This document shows positions 22,451 to 33,619 of a DNA stretch of 64,000 bases, piece by piece. The position numbers were made by a program, and so were the translations under genes. The stretch is from Xanthostigma xanthostigma (Eukaryota; Arthropoda; Insecta; Raphidioptera; Raphidiidae): assembly GCA_963575645.1 (NCBI GenBank), contig OY754466.1:37480001-37544000 (forward strand), read 5' to 3'. Under the pieces are notes generated by a model. That model did not search any database, was not told where the DNA came from, and was given only the letters and a program-made list of their open reading frames with translations. Numbering within the stretch: the stretch's first letter is position 1; the number at the start of each line of letters is the position of its first letter.

Positions 22451-23616
22451 TTAAGCTTTTGATAAGAAATAAAGAAATACGTCTTTTATGCCCTTTTTAA
22501 CCAAACACTATTAAAGATAGAAGTTACTAATTATTGGAACAAAATTCGATAGAATATTTGCTTTTAATTCACCACGCAAAATAACAGGTAGAATAGTTAG
22601 TCAAAGAATAAATACACACTGCGCTATACTCCTTGCTCTTTTTGTTTAATATTTTGACGTTCACCCAAAAATCCAACGGATGGCGTTAGTGTAAACGCCA
22701 AAAAAAAAACAACTATAAAAACTTGTTCCTTTCACAAAATAGTAATGTTTTATCTTAACCAATTGCACACAAAACTTCTACTAACTTATTGTTTTACACC
22801 TATACACTTCACAAAAGTGTTAATAAACAACACAAATAAATTCACAAGAGCAAACTGTAGATATAATACTCCACGTTTATGGATTAGGTATTGATATTGA
22901 TATTGATATTTATTTTCGTCAATTTGTAGATACAAAATATCTTTCTGACATGTCAAGAATAAAAGAAAACAATAGATTTTAAAGATGTGGGCAATTTATT
23001 ATAAAATTTTTGTGATATGTAATGAAAGTTTTTCTGTGTACTAGACAGATGACATTTTGGCAATCGTAATGCTTCTTTATTCCTAGTATTGTAATTATGA
23101 TCTATGTGGCGGCCATTATTATTTTATCAGGCGAATAAACATTTTTCGAGGTAAGACAGGATAGATTTATACCTGCAGTAAACATAATTAAGTTTGGTGA
23201 ATTGAATTATTGCTATTTATTCGTAGGAATAGCTACCTGAAGAACAAATGAACCGAATAAATAACTACTTACCTTCGGTGAAAATGGCTATCAGTGTTTT
23301 TTTTTTCAAAATCATTCCTCAAGTGGGTAAAATAAAGAATTATTTCAAAATTCACATGTAATATATATATCTGGGCTTCTGAAAAAAAAAATAAAAATGT
23401 ATAAACATTGTGTTTTAAAGTGGTACTGTTGTCGCTGCCGCAAGTAAGTATCGGCTAGTCTCGATATAGTGCTATTGGCTATGTGCGAAGTAGGTGGTGG
23501 GGACAGTCAATATGATCGTAGTGCCCATGGTGACAAAAATGTGAAACAATTATGGATAGCTGTGTCAAATTTTCTTTGACATTTGATTAAATATTATTAT
23601 AATATTTATTTTTGAA
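22451..23616. other. Unannotated; possible upstream part of the THAP element
   Basis: No coding motif seen. A small (gatatt)n run lies near 22890. The right part may belong to the transposon whose remnant gene starts at 23617, but I could not find its TIR. Confidence 0.3.
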
Positions 23617-24426
23617 ATGGGTCACAGATGTTGTTGTGTAGTAAATTGTAAAAATAATGAAAAAAATAGTACGTGTAAATTTTACACTTTTCCAAAAGTG
23701 AGCTGGAAATTAGAGCAAAGAAAGAAATGGATTGCTGCTGTAAAAAGGAGAAAGTAAGTAATTTTATTCATTATATTTTTGGAATAGTTTAATTATGTGG
23801 TAATATCTATTTTTATATTATTTTAGTGTTGATAGATCCCCATGGACCCCAAAACCTCTGGATTCAATATGTAGTGCATTATTGGAGGCAAAAAATCATT
23901 TGAGCAAGCGAGTCCAAGCTACATTCCGACAATATTCCCTTCAATATATCGTACAAAAAAGGTTGATGAATTACAGATTTCAGCAAGATATAAACGTGCC
24001 GTGATACGAAGGAAGCTGAATGTTTCAGTTACCATACCAAATCAAAGTGCATCATTCATTGAAGATATAAGTGAAGTGAATACAGCTCTACCTTCTATGG
24101 TCGATCGAGGATGTCAAGTAATTATATTCCCCGAGGTCGAGTTAAAGGAAACTACATTTACTTGCAACAGATACATTTATAATAATTACTGCCATGCTGA
24201 AATTCAAGTGGAAATAGCAACAACTTCAAGAATTGTTCCGGCTAGTACTTACAGAAAAACGGATAAAGGCTGTAATACTGATCACAAAACATATTATGTA
24301 GTCTACCATATTCTTGATAAAATTCCTCATAATTTATTCAATTGTATTGATGACATTGTACACATATGCTGTGTTTTAGTAAATTTACAGCCTCCAATTT
24401 TTTCTAACAATAAACAGCATTTATAA
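23617..24426 (+). pseudogene. THAP-domain transposase derivative, internally deleted and frameshifted
   Basis: Exon 1 (23617-23753) encodes the start of a THAP zinc finger: MGHRCCCVVNCKNN..., FYTFPK and W, with the paired cysteines C-x3-C. A 73-bp phase-2 intron (23754-23826, GTAAGT...TTTTAG) splits the domain where THAP genes often have one. Exon 2 continues WTPKPLDSICSA, then loses the frame: the expected histidine after ICSA and a few bases are missing. The other frame resumes with GGKKS and SPSYIPTIFP, the usual sequence after a THAP domain. That frame runs to the stop at 24424-24426 and ends HICCVLVNLQPPIF, like the extreme C-terminus of DDE_Tnp_4 (PIF/Harbinger-type) transposases. The catalytic core is absent. 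It is a broken, internally deleted copy of a THAP-DDE transposon. Confidence 0.65.
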
Positions 24427-24532
24427 ATAATATACACAATTTTATTTTCAAATCAGTTCTTTATTTCATTAAAGTAATAAATGTAAAGTGAACGTTTTTC
24501 TATAAACTATAATGAATAAAATAAAACAGTCA

Positions 24533-24570
24533 AAAAAGTAGCGTGTCTTGATTGAGACAAGCTACTTTTT
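24533..24570. repeat. Hairpin at a repeat boundary
   Basis: AAAAAGTAGC and GCTACTTTTT flank a smaller inverted pair TGTCT/AGACA. It lies between the THAP remnant and the start of the 24571 element and may be the terminus of either. Confidence 0.55.
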
Positions 24571-26058
24571 AGGGTTCCGTACCCGAAGGTCAAACGGGAC
24601 CCTATTACTAAGCCTCCGCTGTCCGTCTGTCTGTCTGTCTGTCCGTCTGTCTGTCAGCGAGCTGTATCTCAAGAACCGTAATAGGTAGAGAGTTGAAATT
24701 TTCACAGAGTATGTATTTCTATTGCCGCTAGAACAACAAATAATTAAAAAACCCCCAAAACTCCCCAAAGAGGAGCAAATTCAGTTTTTTGCTTATAAGT
24801 CGCTCAATTTAAATCAGATCGTTTCGAGACCTGTCTTAAACGAAAGAGCAGAAAATTTTACATAGATTTTGTATAACAGAATTCGTCGAAACACTTTTTT
24901 TATACAGCTTTATATAGAAATAAAATGTATAAATTCAATTTTGTCTAATCCATAGCATACACGGGGATCGTCTGTCTTCGTTTGTTGCATACTGTACTAT
25001 GGGAATTTAAAAATTGCGTATGTTTTGTCTTAAAAAAAAAGATTGCATTTGTTCAAAAACGAATGTCATTTCAAATCTTTTGACATTAGTATTTTGTGAA
25101 ATGCAACGCCTTCTGAGTTAACGATTTGAATAACTAATTTTAATTATTAGAACATATTGCTTTGACAGATGCAAACGTCATTTTTGACATTTTTTACCAT
25201 CCCAACACCATGGATGAGCGGAATGAAACCAAATTTTGGGAGGATATTTGATATGCAAATATGAAGAGGCCTATTGTTTTTGAGAGACGTCGGCGCAAGC
25301 GCAAAAGAAATATATATTATAATGTTGTTTTTATAAGATAATAGTATACTTTTCATAACGGCTTATTATTTTGTTTTACAGGAGTTTTGTAAAATAAATT
25401 TTTGAAAAAAATCGGCGCATGCGTAGAAGAAATATATACTATAAGGCTGGTTTTTATATAATAACGGCATACTTTTCATAACGGTTTATTATTCTATCTA
25501 TGTTTACAAAAGTTTTGTAAATTTTTTGGGAAAAATGGGCGCATGCGCAAAAGAAATATATGCAATAAAGTTGTTTTATATAATAATAGTATATATTTCA
25601 TAATGGTTTAAAAGAAAGTTTTGTAAAAAGTTTTAGGGGGAAAGGCGGCGCATGCGCAAAGAGATATGTGCTATAACATTGTTTTTATATAATAATGGTA
25701 TATTTTTCATAATGGTTTAATATTCAAAAGTTTTGTATTTTTTTTTTGGGGAAATCGGCGTATGCGCAACAGAGATATTTGCCATAACGTTGTTATTTGA
25801 TATAATGGTATATTTATCAAAACTTTATATTATTTTATTCTACAAGAAATTTTTGTAAAAAAAGTGTTTATAATATAAAAACGCCGGGGTGTATTATGTA
25901 AAATTTGACGCCTTGAAATTCTTGAACTACTTGCATACTCCCACCGGTTACATATTGTTATAGCGCCTCTCTTGTTTCTTTTACAAAAGTATTTAAAAAG
26001 TACATAGTGTACGGAACCCTTCGTGTGCGAGTCCGACTCACACTTGACCGGTTTTTTT
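24571..26058 (+). mobile_element. Lepidopteran interspersed element ('agggttccgtacc...accggtttttt')
   Basis: It opens 'agggttccgtacccgaaggt' with a (ctgt)n run and 'agctgtatctcaagaaccgt', and closes 'acggaacccttcgtgtgcga' with 'gtccgactcacacttgaccgg'. I know both terminal blocks as a very common paired repeat in moths and butterflies. The interior holds a tandem array (25285-25860). It is non-coding; the formal class is not decided here. Confidence 0.6.
25285..25860. repeat. Tandem array, about 118-bp unit, 5 copies
   Basis: Each unit carries 'tcggcgcatgcgcaaaagaa' or a variant, then 'atatat...ataatagtata', 'ttcataatggttta' and 'aaagttttgtaaa'. The GCATGCGC-type motif recurs at about 25290, 25411, 25529, 25647 and 25757. 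Units differ by point changes and short indels, so the array is not recent. Confidence 0.8.
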
Positions 26059-26377
26059 ATTGTTTTATTTTGTTATAATTTATAGAAAAATGTAGGTACA
26101 TTTTACATTTGTTATTGTCTAAATGGAATATTACCTACTAACAGTGTAACGTTGTATTAAACTTAAAGTTAAAAAAGAAACAAAAATTTATATATTATAT
26201 TTGAGCAAATTTAATAAAACTATTTAAGGAACTTCATTTTTGCAAAACCCATTAGTAATACCTATTATGTGTTACTGTCGATAAATAATATTAAAAAATA
26301 TTAATTAATTATTTGCAATATCACATCAATAACAGTTAAAATATATTTTACGATTATTTTAAATTTCTTAAAGTTAT

Positions 26378-26975
26378 TAGTGATGCCACGAATCACGAAT
26401 AGTGATTTTGCCGAATTCTAATTAATATTCGGCCACCTTCTCAGCAGAAGCGCCGAGCGGCCGAATGTTCGACAAAATATGTTCGCGGATGACAGGCTAC
26501 GAGTGAGAGCGCACATGAAATTTATTCGCGCGCACAAAATATTTTTTTTTGTACAGAAAATAAGATTGCACCTGCATATAAAATCCTAAGCGGAAGACTT
26601 TGTTGAAGATGAGATAACAATGAATTCCAATTATTGTAACTGTAGAACAATCAGTTTTCATTGTTAACGTATCTCCAACAAAATTGGTCGCTTTGACGAC
26701 GGTTTTCACTATTCTGCAAACCGAGCACGGTATCATTGAATATAATATGTGTTTCAGTGATATAATTTTGTAAAAATAAGTGTTTTTAAAAATATTTTTT
26801 CAATTTAAGGTTAAAAATGAGTTCGAAAAAAAGAAAAAGAACAGTTAATGAATTTAAAACTGAGTGGCTTAATGAACTCGTGGAAACTGATACTTCGAAA
26901 AGTCATTACAAAGATGTCTCGTATGGTGTTAATGTTACGGCAGTTTGTCTTATTATCTTGACTCGTATTAAGTAG
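26378..26975 (+). mobile_element. Possible hAT-type left end with start of a transposase gene
   Basis: TAGTGATGCCACGAAT resembles the TAGTG terminus of hAT elements (compare TAGTGATGTGTC at 3373). About 440 bases downstream a transposase-like N-terminus begins. An internal imperfect hairpin at 26588-26705 ('actttgttgaagatgaga' to 'acgtatctccaacaaaat') is related to 57292-57400. The right end was not found. Confidence 0.35.
26817..26975 (+). pseudogene. Truncated transposase-like N-terminus (52 codons)
   Basis: MSSKKRKRTVNEFKTEWLNEL has a basic run then a W-L segment, similar to the opening of BED-finger hAT transposases, but the zinc-binding residues are not reached before the frame leaves the homology and stops at 26973-26975. 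Minus-strand coding-like sequence overlaps its 3' part, which suggests an insertion or deletion junction near 26900. Identification is weak. Confidence 0.3.
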
Positions 26976-27115
26976 CTTTGGCCATTAGCTCTCAATTCTT
27001 CAACATTTCTCACATGCTGCGCTAAAACTAATTTATTCCCTTTTGCCACAGTTTGAGGTTGAAAATTAATATTGTGCCTTATGGTCTCAAATCCAGTTTT
27101 TATTATTATATTCAT
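26906..27115 (-). pseudogene. Unidentified coding-like segment, duplicated next door
   Basis: A 69-codon minus-strand frame includes KTGFETIRHNINFQPQ and IRQTAVTLTPYE. A diverged relative on the same strand at about 27190-27300 reads, over part of its length, KTRTGFKTVSHEITFQPQ. Two related stretches with conserved spelling suggest derivation from a real protein, possibly a transposon-associated one. I do not recognise the family. Confidence 0.3.
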
Positions 27116-27890
27116 GATTTACATATTATTATATACACATTGCGTAATCGATAAATAATTTATGTATCTAATAAACTGTCAAAAATAATTCACGTATCCT
27201 TTGTTACAGACGACTCTGATCTACTTTGAGGCTGGAAAGTAATTTCATGACTTACAGTTTTGAAGCCAGTTCTAGTTTTTATTACGTTCACATATTGCTA
27301 AAAATTGAAAAAAAATCATTTTTTAATAATAATTATTCACATAACGGTTATTTAATTGATATTTTGTATCTTAGTTTTTCTAAACAAAAGTCAAAATCTT
27401 AAATCTATTATACTTACTTTTGTTACATTCCAGCGTTTATACAACATATACAAACATATATTGTGTTCTAAATTACATGAATATTATCACTCAATACTTT
27501 TAATATGTTTAATATTTTTTTTGTGTACTTCTAGTATTGCGCATAAATGTCAAAAATGACAGTCCATAATAATTATTTCAGTTGGTTGGCGCTGGCATCG
27601 CGCACATAGCCAATAGCAGCCCGGTTCGATTTCGGCCGGATTTTTAGATTGGCGATTATAAATAGACACACTATGCTGTCGCGAATTTTTTTATTGAATA
27701 CAGCCTTATTTATCCGGCATTGTCCGGGAATAAAAGTCCCCTGTTGTGATTGCATAATGAGACCATTCCAAATATTATATCTCGGTATTCGTGGAAGTCA
27801 ACAAAAATCTCCGGCTAGGAGCACTTGTAAACCTCTACAAGTCAGAAGTCGAATGACTTTCCACCGGTTGCTTTACGGCTCTGTAAAGGT

Positions 27891-28392
27891 GGCACTTCAC
27901 ATGGCTATTTGTGTTCGCTATTGGGTGTTTGTTGTATTTGGCCAAATATATGACGTTCAAGACAAACATGCAAATAGAGGCAAATACGACCATCCACACA
28001 TGGCAGTCAAATAGCAAACACACAAACATTTGGCAGCAGAACGCAAGGTTCAAAATTCCAGGAATTTTAGCACTGTTTCATTGTCCCAATTCATTTTCAA
28101 CAGTAATTGTTCCAGTTCTCGCTCACAGCACAGACTCAAAAATACTGCACTGTACAGGTTCACGGCGCGTGCGCTTCTGAATATGACCATTGTGTGGACG
28201 GTTTATTTGCCGTATTTGCCTATTTGATTCCTTTGATGTGCCTCAAAAAACCGACAAGCGCACGGTAACGCGTATTTGGTATTGGCTTTATTTGCCAAAT
28301 AGGCAAATAAGGCCAACACTTTGTCAAATAGACCCTCCACACTTGGTAATTGTTTGCCAAATACACAAATACAAATAGCCATGTGAAGTGCC
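27891..28392. mobile_element. 502-bp TIR element rich in ATTTGCC/GGCAAAT motifs
   Basis: The ends GGCACTTCACATGGCTATTTGT and its complement are an exact match over more than 20 bases apart from one extra A. The interior repeats short CAAATAGGCAAATA-type words in both orientations (about 27925-27995 and 28205-28375). No TSD is evident. The many 60-120 codon frames on both strands reflect the motif repeats. The superfamily is unassigned. Confidence 0.65.
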
Positions 28393-28397
28393 GGCAT

Positions 28398-28480
28398 AAC
28401 ATGTATATCCGAAGACTCAACTACTGTTGTCGCTGTCGTGTTTCATCTCTATCGCGTGCAGAGCCGCGGGTAGCGGCTAG
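28398..28480 (+). mobile_element. Helitron-like 3' end fragment
   Basis: 'ccgaagactcaactactgtt', 'gtcgctgtcgtgtttcatc' and 'gagccgcgggtagcggctag' match the tails at 16500-16580 and 62560-62621. CTAG (28477-28480) precedes T. It lies 5 bases from the TIR element, which may have inserted into it or replaced its left part. Confidence 0.55.
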
Positions 28481-28832
28481 TCTTTAGACCATTCTAAGTA
28501 AATAGGTCTCTTTATTATAAATTATTCACATTATCTTTAGATGGAAATTTGAGGAAACTTCATATAAACGTATAACATAAAACGGAGTAAATAATATTTG
28601 CGCCCGAGGCTACAAATATAAGACGATCACAGAACGATATTTAATGCATTATCTGCCTTTTCACTTCAGAAATACTTCCAAAGGAAAAGTGTAGCTTGAC
28701 TCTATTAAACATTTATGTGGATGGACAGCCATGGCCGCGCCACGACAGCCGCAAACCAAGCGTAATGTATTGTGTGTGCGTGAGGCCGTCAAAGTTCATC
28801 CCTCATTGCAAGCCGCGCTCAGCTTCGTTCGA

Positions 28833-29540
28833 TCTGTCTACCTGTGTGTGCACCAAAGTAAAACAAACATATCTATCTATGTCAAGCAGAAGTGGGATCA
28901 CTCATGACTCAATCGTTCCATTCTGAACGAAACTTGCAGACTCGCGTTGTTTGAAGTCATACTTCTTTATTCTGTCTACTTGTGTATGCACCAGGTAAAA
29001 CCATATAGGTATTTAATACCCTCTACTATATTGCTAGCAAAGATCGGGAGAAAGACTTAAACACTACTGTGCAAACTGCGCGTGTCTCACTTATTATACT
29101 CTGAGTCTCATGCGTATGTCCGTGAATGGATTCGAGTTGCAGTGTTAGTTTGGACATGGAACTAAGTTGTGAAAGGAAGGTGGCTTGCTCTATTCCACTT
29201 ACTAATTGCCCCACTACAGACGCGACACTTGCGCACAACGGGTCAAGTAAAAAAAAGAGATAGAAACAGGTCATTTGCTCTCTCACTTCATGGGCCACGC
29301 TTCCACTTACGGTCACATGCAATATAGAAGTTATTAAATATATGGGTAAAACACATATTTATGTCAGGCAGAAGTGGAATCACTCATGATTCAATCGTCC
29401 CATTTTGAACGAAACTAGCAGACTCGCAATTTTAGAAGTGATACTTCTTTATTCTGTCTATACCTGTGTGCGCACCACGTAAAACACCCCTATTTTTGTC
29501 AAGCGGAAGTGAGATTACTCATGATTCAATTGTTCCATTC
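28833..29540. repeat. Tandem repeat, about 138-bp unit, 2.6 copies, invaded by a MITE
   Basis: Units start 'tctgtctacctgtgtgtgca' at 28833, 28971 and 29453. Each contains 'agcagaagtgggatcactca' and 'acgaaacttgcagactcgc' or variants. The second unit is split by the MITE at 29002-29344. Removing it and one TSD restores a unit of about 131 bp. Two further 'caacagatggcgct' type blocks follow at 29555 and 29605. Confidence 0.75.
29002..29344 (-). mobile_element. MITE family M (CATATA ends), complete, 8-bp TSD
   Basis: It is flanked by GGTAAAAC on both sides (28994-29001 and 29345-29352). The ends CATATAGGTATTTAATA and TTATTAAATATATG are inverted. It is the same element as 44443-44767 (opposite orientation, 8-bp TSD with one mismatch) and the truncated 34710-34928. 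An 8-bp TSD fits hAT or P-type transposons. It is non-coding. Confidence 0.8.
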
Positions 29541-29745
29541 ACGTTCAATAGATGGCGCTTCCGTTGAGGTAAAATATTTAATCTAGCAAATATTGCTTTA
29601 ACGTCCAACAGATGGTGCTGTTTTTCAACAAAAAAGCATGTTTTCACCTATATAATAGGTATATAAAAACACGCGAGTATTCCACTGCAACGTTGTATCA
29701 AAATTTCAGAGATTTGCGATTTTTAACAAACGATCATGATTCATG

Positions 29746-30219
29746 ATAGTCAGAGTGCCCGTCGGCAAAAATTTTATTGATACATACTCTCCCCAAACTT
29801 TGTATACCTATGGCTTCATTAGGCCTAGTCTGACACCTATTTCCTCTATGACTTTTCTTGATTTTGGGGCGTTTTACCTCTAAATTTTCCGAAAGATGTC
29901 GTTTTGACGACATGTAAAAATTTATAGATACTGTTTGTTTTTTGAATTGGATAGCTTGTCAGACATTTTAAATGGCTCATATTATTTGTCAGAGAACATT
30001 ACTTTAGCGTTTTTAAGCTATCCAATTAAAAGAACAAACAGTATCTATAAATTTTTACATGTCGTCAAAACGACATTTTTCGGAAAAAGAGGGAAAACGC
30101 CCCAAAATCAAGAAAAGTCATAGAGGAAATAGGTGTCAACCTAGGCCTAATGAAGCCATATACAAAGTTTGCGGAGAGTATGTATCAATAAAATTTTTGC
30201 CGACGGGCACTCTGACTAT
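29746..30219. repeat. Long palindrome, arms about 200 bp
   Basis: It starts 'atagtcagagtgcccgtcgg' and ends with its complement. Arm blocks include 'caaaattttattgatacata', 'aggcctaatgaagccata' and 'tttttacatgtcgtcaaaac' or complements. The spacer of about 60 bases is near 29980. The mismatches between arms are few, which implies a fairly young foldback. Confidence 0.7.
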
Positions 30220-31391
30220 GACATTTTAATTTAAGGCGTGTATACCGTTAAAATAAAGCTATTAGCTCGCTTCCGTGATATCTTTTCATTCTTGCGGTGG
30301 AAACGAACTCTTAAAGCTCGAGACAAGACATATTGACGCTCGGAACGCGGAGCGCAGGCAAACGCATGCAAACTTTCGTGAGACAGTCGATCTTAATACG
30401 GTTTGTTGTCGCTCCGTACGCTACGGTGCGGTTATACACTTTACATGGCATATACTTAACGGACTCGCAAATTGCTCACGTTGCATTAATCATGAGGAAT
30501 GCACGCAAAGCTGTTCTTATATCGAGCTCAGGTACGTTTCCGGTCTCGTTTTGTCACGTTGAACTCAACAATTAACTTATCTACACGGGTGGTTTCTAAA
30601 AGCAATGTTGTAGTTTCACTTGGAAGTCATTCGTATTGACCGGGTTCAGAGTATAGAGTGCGGGGTTAACGGAATCGATAGCAGCCATATTGTTTATTAA
30701 GAAGCTTCGCTGTTTATTTATTTATAAGTATATTAATTTATTTCCTCAATAAAAATGTACAATTTATATAATGTATTGGTTTACGTAGAGGATATCCTGC
30801 CCAACTTGTCTAAAACAATAATAACAAGGCAGTTCAATCGAGCTATATATTCTCCGCTAGCGGCGCTAGTAGTCCCCGTGGAAGTAAACATCGAATAACA
30901 TTTTTTTTACATTAATTTTTCAAATAATAATTATACTCAATATGTTTTTTTTCATTGCAACCCCGTAAACATCTCCTTAAGAGCAGGGTAAGGTATTGAA
31001 AAACTTGTTTTTGTTTTCTTTTTTTATTAGATTTTCTGAATGAAGAAACTTTCAGGAATATTTTGTAAAAATTTGAGACGAATCGGAACAAAACTAACGA
31101 AGATACAGCAGTTTAAACAACCGTACCTCAAACATGACTCAGCGCACCAGAAATTACTTGCCCGGTCCGAGCGCGGTATTGTTTACCTGGAAGAAGGCAG
31201 AATTCGTCGGAGACAGGAGCAAAAAGATGCTTTAGAGTTTAGACATTACGGATGATGACAAAATCCTTTATGGACCTGGCATCGATGATTCAGTGTGAGG
31301 TAAGACGATAAAACTCGCTTATGCGTTTTATTCTAAATTTTTTGGTGCTAAACTTTAAAACGTTTTTCCCACATCCCACGTTTTCAAAGTC
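30220..31391. other. Unannotated
   Basis: Overlapping frames at 30275-30575 and 31040-31255 carry no recognised motif. No repeat match was found within the window. Confidence 0.35.
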
Positions 31392-31688
31392 GGTGCCCCT
31401 CATAATTTCAAAACTACTGCACCGATTCTTTTGAAAATTTAAACACTACTTCTGTACATAATTTACGAGGTAACGCTGGAGAGTTTTTTTCAAATTTGTC
31501 AATATTTTTTATTTTATAATAGCAAATTGTCCGATTCTTTTTGCAAAAATTGTTTTTTTCACTTCAGTGTTCCCAAAAATTGAAATTTCGAAAAACCCTT
31601 CCAGCGTTACCTGGGAAAAGCGATTATCTAACGACAAAAATTTCCTTTTTGATTTCAGATGATCCAGTACCGAGTTATGAGGGGCACC
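31392..31688. repeat. MITE with GGTGCCCCTCATAA ends
   Basis: GGTGCCCCTCATAA at the left matches the complement TTATGAGGGGCACC at the right. A second inner pair, 'gaggtaacgctgga' and 'tccagcgttacctg', lies about 100 bases in. It is non-coding. Confidence 0.6.
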
Positions 31689-31944
31689 GCAATTCTATTT
31701 TTTTTTCTGAGACGCTTCCGAATAATTGCTGCCATTGCCGTATTTTTCAATATTTCTACTTGAAAATTTTACAAAATATTCTTCAAATGTTATACTTTGA
31801 TGAAGGTACCATTGGTGTTAATAAATAGATTTTAACTGTGTTGGGGAAAAAAATTCACAAAATTGTGCCTTTTTTTGAACGAATTAACCTTACCCTCCTG
31901 GGTTTAGAAATTTCGATAATTAAAGGCTTCGTTTAATTATTCAC

Positions 31945-32240
31945 TCAACACCTTTGACGGCTTTGACTCGGCGATACATATATCATACATACACATACAT
32001 GGTAAGTACACGACACACGGTTTATGGCAGTAGTGACTAGTGTTTCAGGGTATATACTGTAGTTTGTGGTCAACAGTGTTTGAAAAAAATTAATAATTAA
32101 AACATCATAAACATGGAACTGATTCATAATTTAATTATCCACCCGCCCTCATTCATAGTCCGTGTTGAGAGGTACCTCTGGACGAACCTTGCAGAACACC
32201 CAACTAAAATGTTCGCGCGCTGCCACTGGGTTTCGTGACA
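31945..32240. repeat. Interspersed repeat R1, copy 2
   Basis: Diverged copy of the sequence at 1-215, with an extra segment around 31975-32015 ('acatatatcatacatacaca'). Confidence 0.6.
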
Positions 32241-32799
32241 AAATAAGTTTGTAATGCCCTGTTCTGCATTAAAACGGAAACGTCCTGTATTCATATAGTA
32301 TGTACAAAAACATATGACAGCTCTTCAAACAGAGGACATTCAGATGTGTCACATGTAGGTATACTATAGTAATTGTGAAAATGTCAAAAAGAAACAAGGA
32401 ATTGAATATGTCACGTGCTGCAATAGACGTGGATTCCGGCCCTTTCAACGTGAACGCAAGTCAGGTGTGAAAATATATGGGTCATACACATGAGTGCCTT
32501 ACAGGCTCTGTGCGACGCGGCGTAGTATATATATATACAGGCCGGTTGCAATTTCCATTCAATGTAACGACGACGTCGAGATTTCGGAAATGTCGAGTGT
32601 AGAAAACCAGTGTTTACTTGAAACATATAAATTTAACTGTACTTACCAGGTAGTGATGTAACGAATATTCACATTCGCAAAATTCATGTGATTATTTTGC
32701 GAATATTAATATCAGAAAAAATATTAATTAAGACAAAAAATATAGATAAGACAGTCGCTATGAAAGTCGATAAGGTGAGTCGACAACAGCTGGTAATAA

Positions 32800-33402
32800 A
32801 AGACCTGTTAAAGAAGTGGAAGAATTTGGTTGTGGGCAGTATAATCAGCAATTCTGGATGGGCAGAAGTGGATATACCTAGACAGCAGAATCAAAAAAGC
32901 ATCCCAAGCGTTCGGAAGTTTAAATCGTATTTGGCATTCAAGGCATGATTTAAAAAAAAACGAAGTTACGAATGTAAAATCGGTCCTTCTATATGGATCT
33001 GAAACCTGGAAAGTGACAAAAGCCATTACAACTAAACTGCAAATCTTCACAAACAAATGTCTCAGAGCAATCCTCAAGGTGAAATGGTACGAACACGTCT
33101 CGAACAACGAACTTTGGAAACGTGCATGTCTTAAGCAAATCTGTATAACTATAAAACGTAGTAAATGGAATTGGATAGGACACGCGCTACGAAAGACAGA
33201 TGACGACATAGCGAAGAGAGCCTTGGATTGGAACCCACAGGGATACCGAAAAAGAGGAAGACCAAAAATATCCTGGAGAAGAGCTGTTCGTGAAGAAGTT
33301 ATAGAACAAGGAGCTACCTTGCTTCAAGTCAAAAATATGGCAAAAGATAGGACTAGATTTAAAATTTTCGTAGAGACCCTATATGCTCCACTTAGGAGTT
33401 AA
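32800..33402 (+). pseudogene. LINE reverse transcriptase C-terminal fragment, one frameshift
   Basis: The first frame reads VVGSIISNSGWAEVDI, then the frame changes near 32885 to SRIKKASQAFGSLNRIW and runs open through NVKSVLLYGSETWKVTK, IFTNKCLRAILKVKW, WNWIGHALRKTDDD and YRKRGRPKISWRR to a stop at 33400-33402. The order (GSxIS..DI, RIxKA, LLYGSETW, NRCLRxIL, IGHxLR, RKRGRPxxSWRR) is the conserved tail of many LINE 'endonuclease-reverse transcriptase' proteins. The polymerase core is missing. The insertion ends were not found. Confidence 0.7.
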
Positions 33403-33619
33403 AGGAACTTATTATTATATTATTCTAAGACAGAAAATATTCAATTGTTAGCTTTTCTATTAGAAACGTTTTTTTCTTACTCCTTTTTTTGTTCGCAAAG
33501 GCAATGTAAGGTAATTATATCTTATTAATAAGTGTTCCTCTTAATCACATACAATTATATTGAAGATGCTCAGTTATCTTTTGAAATTGAACCAGTTATC
33601 ATCAGGAGACAGAAGACAA

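Noticed and set aside
24533..24570. Bacterial-type terminator hairpin followed by T-run
   Set aside because: The organism is eukaryotic and the hairpin marks a repeat boundary.
28203..28420. Short genes at 28190-28420 on both strands
   Set aside because: The frames are produced by repeated ATTTGCC/GGCAAAT words in the TIR element.
32653..32800. Complete hAT element starting TAGTGATGTAACG
   Set aside because: Only the terminal-like start was seen; no matching right end or TSD was found.
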